DNA of 64,000 bases, from contig NZ_CP080419.1 of assembly GCF_019457595.1 (NCBI RefSeq), positions 868,001 through 932,000 on the forward strand. Direction: 5' to 3'. Position numbers and translations under genes: made by a program. Of the stretch, positions 34,674 to 44,489 are shown piece after piece. Every line of letters begins with the position of its first letter. Within the stretch, counting starts at the first letter, position 1. The notes beneath the pieces are model-generated. The model ran no database searches and had not been told where the DNA came from. It saw only the letters and a list, made by a program, of their open reading frames with translations. The DNA is from Shewanella psychrotolerans (GTDB taxonomy: Bacteria; Pseudomonadota; Gammaproteobacteria; Enterobacterales; Shewanellaceae).

Positions 34674-34800
34674 AGATAGGTTTGTCTGCTTGCAATAATG
34701 AGCCGCTATTTAAAGGGAGTTTTTGTTATCTTGACTCTACGAGAAATAACCATCAATGATGGATATATTACCAGTTAAAATTAATTGATGAGGTGGATAT

Positions 34801-35541
34801 ATGTGGGGGGAGGCTAGAGTAGTAGAGCGTATAGATTGGAATGATCAACTATTTACTTTAAAGCTATCTGCTGATATCGGTGATTTTATTGCTGGGCAAT
34901 TTATAAAATTGTCGCAACATATAGAAGGTAAGCGTGTGGCGCGCGCCTATTCGCTTGTTAATGCCCCATCAAGTGATTTTGTCGAAGTGCTGGCGATTAA
35001 TGTTGAAGGTGGAATGCTGTCTCCAAACCTTCAAGCTTTGAAAGTCGGTGACAGAATTGATATTTCTACTAAAGCTGCAGGTTTTATGACGCTTGATGAA
35101 TTACCTAATCAAGGGCGTCATTTATGGCTGTTCGCCACAGGTACTGCTGTAGGGCCGTTTATTTCAATGATGAGAACAGCACAACCTTGGAGTCGTTTTG
35201 AGAAAGTCATTTTGGTTTATGGTGTCCGGCATGCAGATGACCTGGCTTACTTTGAAGAACTGAAATCATTTAAGTCTCTGTATCCAGGACAGTTTGAATT
35301 GGTGACTTCGGTAACGAGAGAACCTTATGAAGGTGCAATTAATATGCGTATACCTCAAGGAATGCTCTCTGGTGTGATAGAAGCGCAAATAGGAGTCAAG
35401 CTCACAGCCGAAGATGCGCAGGTGATGATATGTGGTCATCCCGAGATGATTAAAGAGCTCAATCAATTGCTACTTGAGCGTGGGTTAGCGAAAAATTTAC
35501 GTCGGGCACCAGGACAAATTACGGTTGAAAAGTATTGGTAG
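34801..35541 (+). CDS. fpr: Ferredoxin/flavodoxin-NADP reductase
   Basis: A 246-aa FAD enzyme moving electrons between NADPH and ferredoxin or flavodoxin. It has RAYSLVNAPS (FAD), LFATGTAVGPFISMMR (NADP ribose loop), VILVYGVRHADDLAY, VMICGHPEMIKEL and the terminal aromatic VEKYW, as in E. coli Fpr (248 aa). GAGG precedes the start by 10 bases. Monocistronic. Confidence 0.93.
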   Translation: MWGEARVVERIDWNDQLFTLKLSADIGDFIAGQFIKLSQHIEGKRVARAYSLVNAPSSDFVEVLAINVEGGMLSPNLQALKVGDRIDISTKAAGFMTLDELPNQGRHLWLFATGTAVGPFISMMRTAQPWSRFEKVILVYGVRHADDLAYFEELKSFKSLYPGQFELVTSVTREPYEGAINMRIPQGMLSGVIEAQIGVKLTAEDAQVMICGHPEMIKELNQLLLERGLAKNLRRAPGQITVEKYW

Positions 35542-35654
35542 TTAAATCATGTTAGTCGGACAATAATATATCGATTATTGTTTTTGTTGGGTTTATGGCT
35601 ATTTTACATTAATCATATGAATAGCATTTTTAAATTAGCAGTCTAACGCTATTT

Positions 35655-36134
35655 TTAATCTGATGATCGTCGTCCCTTCCGGTTAGATCCTCGGCGATTC
35701 TTTTCACCAAATACGCCGAATAATTCTTGCGTAACTCCGAAATCTAATCGTCTATCTTCATTGTATTTTCTTCTATCTTCATAATGAATATAACGGCAGC
35801 AACACTCTTCATTTTCACAGCCAGCTAGTGGCAGCCTAGGGGCTTCTTGAGAGAGATAGCGCTTGCCTTTTAATCCTTTTGCGCTAGCACACATGCCCGA
35901 TTCATTCACAATTTCAACGCAGTGATAGGAGTGAGGGGTTGCTTTCCCCTCGTGAGTTGAGATCAATTCCTGCTCACTTGCAATCGGTGGTTGCTCACTA
36001 ATTGGGCTATGACGAATTTTATCATGTTGATGGACCGTTTTCTTAGAGCGCCTTAATTTCCTTCGAGTAAATCTGTGTTTAAACATAAACATTAAGACGG
36101 TGACAGCTAACACCAGAGCAAATATTTTAATCAA
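35655..36134 (-). CDS. Membrane-anchored Cys-rich protein of unknown function
   Basis: A 159-aa protein. Residues 1-17 are a transmembrane anchor (IKIFALVLAVTVLMFMF), followed by a highly basic stretch (HRFTRRKLRRSKK), a variable linker, and a C-terminal region with HCVEIV, GMCASAKGLKG and CENEECCCRYIHYEDRR...EDRR. Six cysteines, five of them in the last 85 residues, and a double DRR suggest metal or cofactor binding; similar CxxxxCxC-Y-DRR tails occur in other marine gammaproteobacterial proteins. Not assigned. It lies divergently from the Fur-box/fbp operon and convergent to fpr. Confidence 0.78.
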   Translation of the reverse strand: MIKIFALVLAVTVLMFMFKHRFTRRKLRRSKKTVHQHDKIRHSPISEQPPIASEQELISTHEGKATPHSYHCVEIVNESGMCASAKGLKGKRYLSQEAPRLPLAGCENEECCCRYIHYEDRRKYNEDRRLDFGVTQELFGVFGEKNRRGSNRKGRRSSD

Positions 36135-36263
36135 GATATCGATACCGTTTGTTGCTTATTTTTAGCAAAGTCTAGTTTGAGACCTTTAAAGGAGCAAAAT
36201 TTATACTAGATAGATTTTGGGGATTTTAGCTTGCCGTTTAACAATCGATTGATTAATCTACCC

Positions 36264-36282
36264 GTAATTGATAATCATTATC
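36264..36282. promoter_or_regulatory. Fur box upstream of fbpA
   Basis: The 19 bases agree with the Fur consensus GATAATGATAATCATTATC at 16 positions, centred on GATAATCATTATC, 24 bases before the fbpA start. Iron repression of the operon is expected. Confidence 0.82.
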
Positions 36283-36305
36283 ACCATTGTTGTGGGAGAG
36301 TATAA

Positions 36306-37313
36306 ATGAAGTTTGTTAAAAGCTTGGCTGTTTTAGGATTAGCTTGTGTCACAACGTTAGTGAACGCGGCTGACACCTTAACCGTTTATTCCTATCGTCA
36401 GGCGTTTTTGATAGAACCTATTCTTGCCGACTTTACTAAAGAAACTGGCGTGAAGGTCAATGTCGTCTTTTCTAAAAACGGCATTGCTGAACGCGTTGCG
36501 CGAGAAGGGCGCTTATCTCCTGCAGATTTGATTTTGACATCAGATTTTTCTCGTTTAATGGAGTTAGTAGACAAAGAACTCGTGCAGCCTGTGAATAGTA
36601 AAACCTTGAATGACAATATTCCTCAGGCATTAAGATCGCCACAAAATGACTGGTATGCATTGACCAAGCGGGTGAGAAATGTCTATTCATCCAAAGAGCG
36701 GGTGGGACCAATAGCGATAGACTACGAAGATCTTGCTGATCCTAAGTTTAAAGGCAAAATTTGTACTCGTAGCGGCAAGCATCCTTACAATATCTCTTTA
36801 GTCGCGTCCATGATCGCACATCATGGAGAACAGGAAACCAAAGTATGGTTAGAAGGTGTCAAGGCAAACTTGGCTCGCAAGCCTCAGGGGAACGATCGCG
36901 CTCAGGTCAAGGCGGTTAAAGAGGGATTGTGCGACCTGGCCATTGGCAACAGTTATTACTTAGGTAAGATGCTGCAAGACCCTAATCAAGTCTCTTGGGC
37001 TGAGGCGGTAAGTATCAACTTTCCGAACCAAGAGAATCGAGGTTCCCATATCAATGTTTCTGGTATGGCTTTAGCGAAGCATGCTCCACACAAACAGAAT
37101 GCAATAAAGTTAATGGAATATCTATCAAGTGATGCCGCGCAAAAGTCTTATGCCGAAGTCAATATGGAGTATCCAGTTAAGTTAAATGTGGCGCCGTCAA
37201 AACTTGTCTCGTCATGGGGGGAGTTTAAATCCGATGAGTTGCCGATTTTTAAATTAGCAGAATATCATAAAGCTGCAGTTAAGTTATTAGATGAGGTTCA
37301 GTTTGATCTGTGA
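36306..37313 (+). CDS. fbpA: Iron(III) ABC transporter substrate-binding protein
   Basis: A 335-aa periplasmic ferric-ion binding protein (FbpA/FutA type). Signal peptide to about residue 22 (LVNA-AD). The mature chain opens LTVYSYRQAFL, has EDLADPKFKGKICTRSGKHPYN and the iron-ligating tyrosine pair in LAIGNSYYLGKM. Length is typical. First gene of the fbpABC operon, preceded by a Fur box. A hairpin separates it from fbpB. Confidence 0.93.
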   Translation: MKFVKSLAVLGLACVTTLVNAADTLTVYSYRQAFLIEPILADFTKETGVKVNVVFSKNGIAERVAREGRLSPADLILTSDFSRLMELVDKELVQPVNSKTLNDNIPQALRSPQNDWYALTKRVRNVYSSKERVGPIAIDYEDLADPKFKGKICTRSGKHPYNISLVASMIAHHGEQETKVWLEGVKANLARKPQGNDRAQVKAVKEGLCDLAIGNSYYLGKMLQDPNQVSWAEAVSINFPNQENRGSHINVSGMALAKHAPHKQNAIKLMEYLSSDAAQKSYAEVNMEYPVKLNVAPSKLVSSWGEFKSDELPIFKLAEYHKAAVKLLDEVQFDL

Positions 37314-37349
37314 TGGCGTGTTGTAAAACAGATTAATAGACTTTAAGCG

Positions 37350-37384
37350 ATAGCCTTCTCTATAGAGAGGGCTATTTTATTTTT
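37350..37384 (+). terminator. Intra-operon hairpin between fbpA and fbpB
   Basis: Stem ATAGCCTTCTC / GAGAGGGCTAT (one G-U pair) with a 4-base loop, followed by TTTATTTTTT. It lies between genes of one operon and may partly end transcription or protect the fbpA message, so that the binding protein is made in excess. Confidence 0.72.
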
Positions 37385-37485
37385 TATCGAATAATGCTCA
37401 TTTTGTCATTTATTATTCTTGTTCTTTAAGATTAGATTTAGGTTGATGGCAGATAATTGTGCGACTGAGTTAAAAGAGATAATTA

Positions 37486-39117
37486 ATGATTTTAGGTTTT
37501 GCTAAGCGTTGGTCGTTAGCCAGCTATGTTGTTGCAGCAATATTGACGCTCCCTCTTGTCGCCATCGTTATTCAGGCGACAGCCCTTGATGAATCGATTT
37601 TCCCCCATCTGCTCAACACGGTATTGCCGACTTATATACTCAATACCTTGTTATTGATGCTCTCTGTATGTATCGGAGCCACGGTGATCGCTATCCCTGC
37701 TGCATGGTTAGTTGCACGTTGTGACTTTCCTGGACGGCAAATTTTTCAATGGGCTTTGTTACTGCCATTAGCTATGCCTGCTTACATCGTCGCCTACGTT
37801 TATACCGATCTATTGGATTATGCGGGACCTATTCAGCGTGGGTTGAGGCACCTGTTTAATTGGCAATCGCCTCAAGATTATTTCTTTCCTGACATCCGTA
37901 CCTTAGCGGGTGCCTCTGTCATCTTGGCTTTGGTGTTGTTTCCCTATATTTATCTTTTAGCACGTACGGCTTTTTTAGAGCAGTCGTCCAGTTTGCAACA
38001 TGCTGCCCGGGTTATGGGGTGTGGGCCATGGCGCAGCTTTTGGCGTCTAAGCTTACCTATGGCAAGACCCGCTCTCGCTGTCGGTGGGGCATTAGTTGCG
38101 ATGGAAACCGCGGCAGATTTTGCGACCGTGAGTTACTTTGCTGTACCGACATTAACTACAGCCGTTTATGATACTTGGCTGGAATATGGCAGTTTGTCTG
38201 CTGCCGCTAAGTTGTCCGCCATCATGTTGTTTGTCGTCTTTGGCATCATAGGTATAGAGCGGTTTGCCCGTAGAAAACAAAAGCTATTTCAAAAGCATAC
38301 CGAGTTAAATGATGGCGACCGTTATCCGTTGTCAAAAATGCAGGGATATTTGGCTCTGACATACTGTTTTGGATTGTTATTATTGGCCTTTTTGTTACCG
38401 TTTATCATTCTAGTGGGGTATGGATGGCAGTATTTTGAGGTGAGCTGGAATCGTGACTTTCTCAACTATGCTGTTAACAGCCTTTATATTGCGGTGCTCG
38501 TTAGTGTTATTACCGTCTGCATCGCGGTATTGTTGATGTTTGTTAGAAGATGTAGTCCACACAAGGTCGATAAGCTTCCCTCTCGATTTGCTTCAACCGG
38601 ATATGCTTTACCTGGCACAGTACTCGCGATTGGCGTACTAGTACCACTGACATACTTAGATTTTGCGATAAATGACATTTATGCCTATTTTAATGCAATT
38701 GGTCCCGGACTGATTTTAAGTGGTAGTGTTTTTGTATTGCTGTTTGGTTTCAGTGTTCGTTTTGTGGCGATAGCGATTGGCAGTGTAGAGAGTAGTTATA
38801 AGCGAATTAGTCCGACGCTCGATATGGCTGCAATTACTATGGGGATTAAGCCGAAAATCTTGTTGTGGCGCGTTCATTTACCATTACTTAGAAAGGGGAT
38901 ATTTGCAGGGCTATTGCTGGTGTTTATCGAGAGCATGAAGGAGCTTCCTGCTGCGCTGCTGCTTAGACCCGTTGGTTTTGAAAACCTTGCAACTTATGTC
39001 TATCAATTCGTATCAGATGAACAGTTAGAACATGGCGCACTGGCGGCAATCGTGATTGTTCTTGTTGGACTTGTTCCGCTTATCTATTTAAATCGTTCTC
39101 TGGAGCATCGCAGCTAA
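37486..39117 (+). CDS. fbpB: Iron(III) ABC transporter permease (fused two-domain)
   Basis: A 543-aa membrane protein with about twelve helices, made of two fused permease halves. Each half has an EAA-like loop: AARVMGCGPWRSFWRLSLPMARPAL (~185-210, cited in part) and DMAAITMGIKPKILLWRVHLPLL (~445-465). Such fused permeases are usual for FbpB. Two bases separate its stop from fbpC. Confidence 0.93.
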   Translation: MILGFAKRWSLASYVVAAILTLPLVAIVIQATALDESIFPHLLNTVLPTYILNTLLLMLSVCIGATVIAIPAAWLVARCDFPGRQIFQWALLLPLAMPAYIVAYVYTDLLDYAGPIQRGLRHLFNWQSPQDYFFPDIRTLAGASVILALVLFPYIYLLARTAFLEQSSSLQHAARVMGCGPWRSFWRLSLPMARPALAVGGALVAMETAADFATVSYFAVPTLTTAVYDTWLEYGSLSAAAKLSAIMLFVVFGIIGIERFARRKQKLFQKHTELNDGDRYPLSKMQGYLALTYCFGLLLLAFLLPFIILVGYGWQYFEVSWNRDFLNYAVNSLYIAVLVSVITVCIAVLLMFVRRCSPHKVDKLPSRFASTGYALPGTVLAIGVLVPLTYLDFAINDIYAYFNAIGPGLILSGSVFVLLFGFSVRFVAIAIGSVESSYKRISPTLDMAAITMGIKPKILLWRVHLPLLRKGIFAGLLLVFIESMKELPAALLLRPVGFENLATYVYQFVSDEQLEHGALAAIVIVLVGLVPLIYLNRSLEHRS

Positions 39118-39119
39118 TT

Positions 39120-40148
39120 ATGTCGACACTTAATATCGAAAACGTTCATAGTGATTATCACGGTCAGGTGATATTGAGCGGACTCAATCTTAATATTCAA
39201 CAAGGAGAAATCGCTGCCTTACTTGGGCCAAGTGGTTGCGGTAAGACGACGTTACTACGTGCAATTGCGGGGCTTCAGCCAATTACTCAAGGGCTGATAA
39301 GCATTAATGGCCGATTATTGTCGGCGGGCGATATATTCATTCCAAGTGATCAACGGGAGGTGGGGATGATCTTTCAAGATTATGCGCTTTTCCCGCACCT
39401 GACTGTGGCTGAGAATATTTTGTTTGGCGTAAAGGGGCTGAGTAAAGTCGAGCGGCAACAGAGATTAGATGAGATGTTAACGCTGGTTAAACTTGATGGT
39501 TTGGCCAAACGCTATCCTCACGAACTATCTGGTGGGCAGCAACAAAGAGTATCTATCGCTCGTGCGCTTGCTTATGAGCCAGAGCTGTTATTACTCGATG
39601 AGCCTTTTTCCAATATTGATGCAAAAGTACGTAGCGAGATGATGCTGGAGATCCGCGCTATATTGAAGCAACGTAACGTGAGCGCCGTATTTGTTACCCA
39701 CAGCAAAGACGAAGCATTCGTATTTGCCGATAAACTAGCTCTATTCAACGAGGGTGCAATTGCGCAATATGGCAGTGCTGAAACGCTTTATAGTCATCCA
39801 TCAAATAAATATGTTGCTGAGTTTCTTGGCAAAGGAAATTATGTCGCTGCCACAGTAATTGATGAGATGACCGTCGCGACTCCAATAGGCGAAGCGAAAA
39901 GCTCGCAATCAATGGAGCTAGCTATAGGTTATCATGGCGAGCTACTTTTACGGCCAGAGCAGATAGCGATCACTGCTGATGAACAAGGCTTAGGACGTAT
40001 TATTGAACGACGATTCTTAGGGAGTATTTGTCATTACCGAGTACAGGCCGATGATCATATTTTCGATATCAAGACGGCTCAGATCGGGCTTGAAGTCGGT
40101 CAAAGTGTTAGCTTTAAAATTCTGGAGCATGCCTTAGTTTTGTTTTAA
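39120..40148 (+). CDS. fbpC: Iron(III) ABC transporter ATPase
   Basis: A 342-aa nucleotide-binding subunit: Walker A GPSGCGKTT, Q-loop MIFQDYALFPHLTV, signature LSGGQQQR, Walker B LLLLDEPFSNID, switch His VTHSKDEA. The last ~110 residues form the regulatory OB-fold (TOBE-like) typical of FbpC. Ends the operon; no strong terminator was recognised. Confidence 0.93.
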   Translation: MSTLNIENVHSDYHGQVILSGLNLNIQQGEIAALLGPSGCGKTTLLRAIAGLQPITQGLISINGRLLSAGDIFIPSDQREVGMIFQDYALFPHLTVAENILFGVKGLSKVERQQRLDEMLTLVKLDGLAKRYPHELSGGQQQRVSIARALAYEPELLLLDEPFSNIDAKVRSEMMLEIRAILKQRNVSAVFVTHSKDEAFVFADKLALFNEGAIAQYGSAETLYSHPSNKYVAEFLGKGNYVAATVIDEMTVATPIGEAKSSQSMELAIGYHGELLLRPEQIAITADEQGLGRIIERRFLGSICHYRVQADDHIFDIKTAQIGLEVGQSVSFKILEHALVLF

Positions 40149-40321
40149 TGGTATCACGCTTAACACTTTTGTAACTGTATCTGGTCGTTAGGAGAAAAAC
40201 ACGTTAACCTGAACGGTTATATGGGTTTCATTTTAATGGTTTTTGGGTTATGTAATACTATTTACCGCTAAAGTTTCGGATAATATTGCCGAAGTTGAGA
40301 CTGACAAAGGGTAGGGGTTAT

Positions 40322-41257
40322 ATGGATAGTCAGGTTATGCCACGTGAACAGTTGGGTGTGTGCGCAGAAGGTAATTTGCATAGTGTTTATTTAATGTTTA
40401 GCGCTAATGATGGCGTTGAATCTCAATTGCGTCCCTGTGTCGCAAACATTGCTCAATATATTTATGACTTATCAGATCAGTACGCTGATAGTGCATTTAA
40501 TGGTTTTGTGGCTATTGGTGCTAATTATTGGGATAACTTGTATCCAATAGCCAGACCAGCGCAACTCAAACCCTTTCCTGCAATGAGCTCTGACAATCGA
40601 GATGCGCCAGCGCACGAATATGATCTTTTCGTTCATCTTCGATGTGATCGTTACGACATATTGCACTTGGTTGCTAATGAAGTGTGTCAGATGTTTGAGG
40701 ACCTCGTTGAACTTGTTGATGAAGAGCGAGGTTTCCAATTTATGGATACTCGCGATCTTACAGGGTTTGTTGATGGCACTGAAAATCCTAAAGGCCGTCA
40801 TCGTCAAGAAGTGGCTTTAGTTGGCGATGAAGATAGGCCATTTCGTTCAGGGAGTTATGTGCATGTACAAAAATACGCGCATAATTTAAGTAAGTGGCAT
40901 AGATTACCGCTAAAGAAACAAGAAGATATCTTCGGCCGGACAAAGATCGACAACATTGAATACGCATCAGAAGAGAAAGCGTTAACTAGCCATACGAAAC
41001 GAGTTAATCTTAAAGACAGTGATGGTAAGTCAATGGAGATTTTAAGGCAGAGTATGCCTTATGGGTCGATGAAAGAGCAGGGGTTAATGTTTATCTCTAA
41101 TTGCCGTAATTCGGTGCATTTCGAAAAAATGCTGCATAGCATGATCCATGGTGACGGAGAGGGACATCATGACCACCTGATGCATTTTACTCAAGCACTA
41201 ACAGGCTCCGCGTTTTTTGCGCCGTCATTGGACTTTATGGAAAGCGTCGTTGATTAA
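40322..41257 (+). CDS. Dyp-type haem peroxidase
   Basis: A 311-aa peroxidase. GFVDGTENP (GXXDG motif with the catalytic Asp) at ~143-151 and SHTKRVNLKDS, which holds the probable proximal haem His, identify the family; LMFISNCRN resembles the C-terminal Dyp strand. The P-class (YfeX-like) length fits. Cytoplasmic: no signal peptide or Tat motif. Start at 40322 is chosen because an upstream frame beginning at 40286 lacks a ribosome binding site. A terminator follows. Confidence 0.88.
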   Translation: MDSQVMPREQLGVCAEGNLHSVYLMFSANDGVESQLRPCVANIAQYIYDLSDQYADSAFNGFVAIGANYWDNLYPIARPAQLKPFPAMSSDNRDAPAHEYDLFVHLRCDRYDILHLVANEVCQMFEDLVELVDEERGFQFMDTRDLTGFVDGTENPKGRHRQEVALVGDEDRPFRSGSYVHVQKYAHNLSKWHRLPLKKQEDIFGRTKIDNIEYASEEKALTSHTKRVNLKDSDGKSMEILRQSMPYGSMKEQGLMFISNCRNSVHFEKMLHSMIHGDGEGHHDHLMHFTQALTGSAFFAPSLDFMESVVD

Positions 41258-41287
41258 CTACTGAATCTAAGCTGTTAGCTAACATAG

Positions 41288-41320
41288 AATAAAAAACACA
41301 CCTTAAAGGTGTGTTTTTAT
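41288..41320 (+). terminator. Terminator of the Dyp-type peroxidase gene
   Basis: Stem ATAAAAAACACACC / GGTGTGTTTTTAT with loop TTAAA, followed by further T's. Confidence 0.85.
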
Positions 41321-41411
41321 TTAACCATTTTTTGTGCTCTAGCTTTTTAGAGGTAAAAAGCGCGTTAATCAACTTAAGTTAAACTGAGCTAGCAAGAGTA
41401 ACGGCCTCTAT

Positions 41412-41882
41412 TTAGTCAGCATAATTAAATAGTGATTTCACCGTGTCTAGCGTCTTATCTACTTCTTGAATATTAGAAGGACAGATAAAAATAGTGTCAT
41501 CACCAGCAATAGTCCCCAAGATACCTTCGGGCTTACCTATTGAGTCGAGTAGTCTTGCAATTAACTGTGCTGCGCCTGGGCTGGTTCGAATCACAATCAT
41601 TGATTGATTATGATCAACATCTAGAACTAAGTTTTTAAGTGGACTACCTGCCGTCGGCACCCCTAACTCTGCCGGCAAGCAATACACCATCTCTTGCTTC
41701 GCGTTACGAGTACGTACAGCGCCAAACTTACTCAGCATGCGAGAGACTTTAGATTGATTGATATTGCTATAGCCTTCAGCTTGAAGGGCGTTGACTATTT
41801 CACTTTGAGAGCCAAAACGCTCCTCTTTCAAAATAGCTTTAAAGGTCTTGATTAATTCGTCTTGACTCTTATTTGCTTGCAT
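41412..41882 (-). CDS. argR: Arginine repressor ArgR
   Basis: A 156-aa hexameric DNA-binding repressor of arginine synthesis: winged-helix N-terminus ([32 protein letters not shown], cited in part) and an oligomerising, arginine-binding C-terminus with [11 protein letters not shown]. Length as in E. coli. Divergent from mdh, the usual order. A perfect ARG-box core lies upstream (41962-41975), pointing to self-repression. The start lacks a clear ribosome binding site. Confidence 0.95.
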   Translation of the reverse strand: MQANKSQDELIKTFKAILKEERFGSQSEIVNALQAEGYSNINQSKVSRMLSKFGAVRTRNAKQEMVYCLPAELGVPTAGSPLKNLVLDVDHNQSMIVIRTSPGAAQLIARLLDSIGKPEGILGTIAGDDTIFICPSNIQEVDKTLDTVKSLFNYAD

Positions 41883-41959
41883 AATTTTATTATTCTTTAT
41901 TCAAAAATCTGGCTCATTCTGAATAGAGTTAGTGCTGAAGTCAAGTGTTAATCGGAAAA

Positions 41960-41977
41960 TGTGAATAAAAATTCACT
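41960..41977. promoter_or_regulatory. ARG box upstream of argR
   Basis: TGAAT-AAAA-ATTCA (41962-41975) is an exact inverted-repeat match to the ArgR operator core. Flanking sequence toward argR holds additional TGAATA half-sites. Confidence 0.75.
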
Positions 41978-42147
41978 TTTAACATTGTGGTGTATGAAGG
42001 GATGTGGAAAGATTTGTTGGCACACCGACTATACGTGATAGCAAGTGAAATAACAATTTAGAGCAGAAAAGTAAAATATCTGGCTACACGACTAACGGAT
42101 AATTGAATTATTTATGTGATTGCAGTAATGTTGCGCCATCAGTGAAT

Positions 42148-42163
42148 TATGATCTGCATCACA
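42148..42163. promoter_or_regulatory. CRP-like site upstream of mdh
   Basis: TATGA-TCTGCA-TCACA matches TGTGA-N6-TCACA at nine of ten positions, 27 bases before the mdh start. Confidence 0.5.
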
Positions 42164-42190
42164 AATACCCAAGAATTGACGGAGATAACT

Positions 42191-43126
42191 ATGAAAGTTG
42201 CTGTACTTGGTGCCGCTGGTGGTATCGGCCAGGCTCTTGCTCTACTACTTAAGACTCAATTGCCTGCTGGTTCGAAATTGTCCCTTTATGATATTGCGCC
42301 TGTAACACCTGGTGTTGCGGTTGATTTAAGCCATATCCCTACGGCGGTTGAAGTCAAAGGGTTTGCTGGTGAAGATCCTACTCCCGCACTAGAAGGTGCC
42401 GACGTGGTTCTTATTTCTGCGGGTGTCGCACGTAAGCCTGGTATGGATCGTTCAGATCTATTCAATATTAATGCTGGTATTGTACGTAATCTTGTTGAAA
42501 AGTGTGCTGCGACTTGTCCAAAGGCGCTTATTGGTATCATTACTAATCCTGTGAATACGACAGTAGCAATTGCTGCTGAAGTATTAAAAGCTGCCGGCGT
42601 ATATGATAAAGCTCGTTTATTTGGTGTGACGACTCTAGATATTATTCGATCTGAAACTTTCGTTGCTGAAGCTAAAGGTTTAGATGTGGCCGATGTTAAA
42701 GTGAATGTTATCGGTGGCCATAGTGGCGTGACGATTCTTCCCCTTCTTTCACAAGTTGAAGGCGTGAGCTTTAGTGATGAAGAAGTTGCTGCTCTGACTA
42801 CGCGTATTCAGAATGCAGGTACTGAAGTTGTTGAAGCTAAAGCCGGTGGGGGCAGCGCAACCCTCTCTATGGGTCAAGCGGCATGTCGTTTCGGTCTATC
42901 ACTGGTTCGTGGTCTACAAGGCGAAGCCAATGTGGTTGAGTGCGCTTATGTAGACGGTGGTAGCGAGCATGCCGAATTTTTTGCTCAACCAATTCTTCTT
43001 GGTAAGAATGGGGTGGAACAAGTACTTGCATACGGAGACGTGAGTGAGTTTGAAGCCAACGCTCGTGATGCAATGCTCGACACGCTTAAAGCTGATATAA
43101 AGCTTGGTGTCGAATTTGTGAAGTAA
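42191..43126 (+). CDS. mdh: Malate dehydrogenase
   Basis: A 311-aa NAD-dependent TCA-cycle enzyme. It shows [20 protein letters not shown] (NAD-binding), [36 protein letters not shown] and the substrate-binding [12 protein letters not shown] with the catalytic His. Length equals E. coli Mdh (312). ATG at 42191 is preceded by GGAGATAACT; an upstream ATG at 42149 would add 14 unlikely residues. Confidence 0.98.
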   Translation: MKVAVLGAAGGIGQALALLLKTQLPAGSKLSLYDIAPVTPGVAVDLSHIPTAVEVKGFAGEDPTPALEGADVVLISAGVARKPGMDRSDLFNINAGIVRNLVEKCAATCPKALIGIITNPVNTTVAIAAEVLKAAGVYDKARLFGVTTLDIIRSETFVAEAKGLDVADVKVNVIGGHSGVTILPLLSQVEGVSFSDEEVAALTTRIQNAGTEVVEAKAGGGSATLSMGQAACRFGLSLVRGLQGEANVVECAYVDGGSEHAEFFAQPILLGKNGVEQVLAYGDVSEFEANARDAMLDTLKADIKLGVEFVK

Positions 43127-43140
43127 TCTAAAACTAAGTA

Positions 43141-43172
43141 ATAAAAATGGAGCCTAGAGGCTCCATTTTTAT
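43141..43172 (+). terminator. mdh terminator
   Basis: Perfect 14-bp stem ATAAAAATGGAGCC / GGCTCCATTTTTAT with loop TAGA. Confidence 0.92.
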
Positions 43173-43242
43173 GTCTACACTTTGTCATCAACTTTAGGTT
43201 AACGCGAGACTTAACGACGCTGTTATGACTTACTGAGTGCGA

Positions 43243-44214
43243 TTAATGATTGCGTGCGACAGCGATTCTCGCTAGCGATATTAATGCTTGCTTATAATCG
43301 GTATCTGGTAATATATCTAACGCGTCTATCGCCTTCTCAGCTTCTTCTAGCGCTCTTTTCTCTGTGTATTTTAATGCACCACATTGATTTAGTGCATTTA
43401 GAATGGTTTCGATGTGGCCTGAGCCATCGCCCTTCTCAATAGCACTGCGAATAAGTGCTTGTTCTTGCTCCGTCCCATTAGCGATAGCGTAGATGAGAGG
43501 CAGGGTTGGTTTACCTTCTGCAAGATCATCGCCTATATTTTTGCCTAACTCTTCTGTTTCAGCAGTATAGTCGAGTAGATCGTCAGTCAGCTGGAATGCG
43601 GTGCCTAAGTATTTACCATAATCGGCTAGGGCTGTTTGTACTTCAATGCTGCTTCCTGCCAGTACGCCAGCTAAACGTGTCGCTGCTTCGAATAACTTAG
43701 CCGTTTTACAGTAGATTACACGCATATAGCGCTCTTCTGTGGTATCAGGGTCGTTGCAGTTCATTAGCTGAAGGACTTCACCTTCTGCAAGCACATTAGT
43801 TGCATCAGCGAGCACTTCGAGTACTTTCATACTGCCAAGCTCTGTCATCATCTGGAATGAGCGAGTGTAGAGAAAGTCACCGACAAGGACACTTGCGCTA
43901 TTACCAAATAGCGCATTCGCGGTTTCTCGACCACGCCGAAGCAGGGATTCATCTACTACATCGTCGTGAAGTAATGACGCCGTATGAATAAACTCCACAA
44001 TTGCCGCTAACTTTAAGTGAGTCGTACCTTCATAGGCGATGGCCCTTGCGGCAAGAATTGAGAGTAGTGGGCGCATTCTTTTGCCCCCACCATTAATAAT
44101 GTAGAACCCAAGTTGATTAATTAGGGCTACATCTGATTCCAACTGCTTATAAATAAGTTGGTCGACGGCTTTCATATCAGCATCAGCCAGCTGACGAATG
44201 GCGTTCAAATCCAT
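43243..44214 (-). CDS. ispB: Octaprenyl diphosphate synthase
   Basis: A 323-aa polyprenyl synthase making the side chain of ubiquinone/menaquinone. Both aspartate-rich regions are present: LLHDDVVDESLLRRG and QLTDDLLDYT. The same length as E. coli IspB. Divergent from rplU-rpmA, the usual gene order. Confidence 0.96.
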   Translation of the reverse strand: MDLNAIRQLADADMKAVDQLIYKQLESDVALINQLGFYIINGGGKRMRPLLSILAARAIAYEGTTHLKLAAIVEFIHTASLLHDDVVDESLLRRGRETANALFGNSASVLVGDFLYTRSFQMMTELGSMKVLEVLADATNVLAEGEVLQLMNCNDPDTTEERYMRVIYCKTAKLFEAATRLAGVLAGSSIEVQTALADYGKYLGTAFQLTDDLLDYTAETEELGKNIGDDLAEGKPTLPLIYAIANGTEQEQALIRSAIEKGDGSGHIETILNALNQCGALKYTEKRALEEAEKAIDALDILPDTDYKQALISLARIAVARNH

Positions 44215-44489
44215 ATATAGGCTCTACTTGTAGGGGTGCTAAGTTGTTCAGGCAACCCAAATTAAGGCAAAATTGTTATAATAAGTAGATTCTACCTAAA
44301 AATGGATTGCAAGACAGTATTAGAACGACAATGTGCGAGTAATTCCGATCTTTTTTTGATCAAAGTGAATTAGGGGTTGTCAGCTTGGCTAACTTAGCGT
44401 AAACTCCGCGACCATTGTCATTAAAGCTTTTATAGCACCCAGCCAAACCAAAAAGGTCTGCGTGCTTGAAATATCGGAGTAAAATAGCT

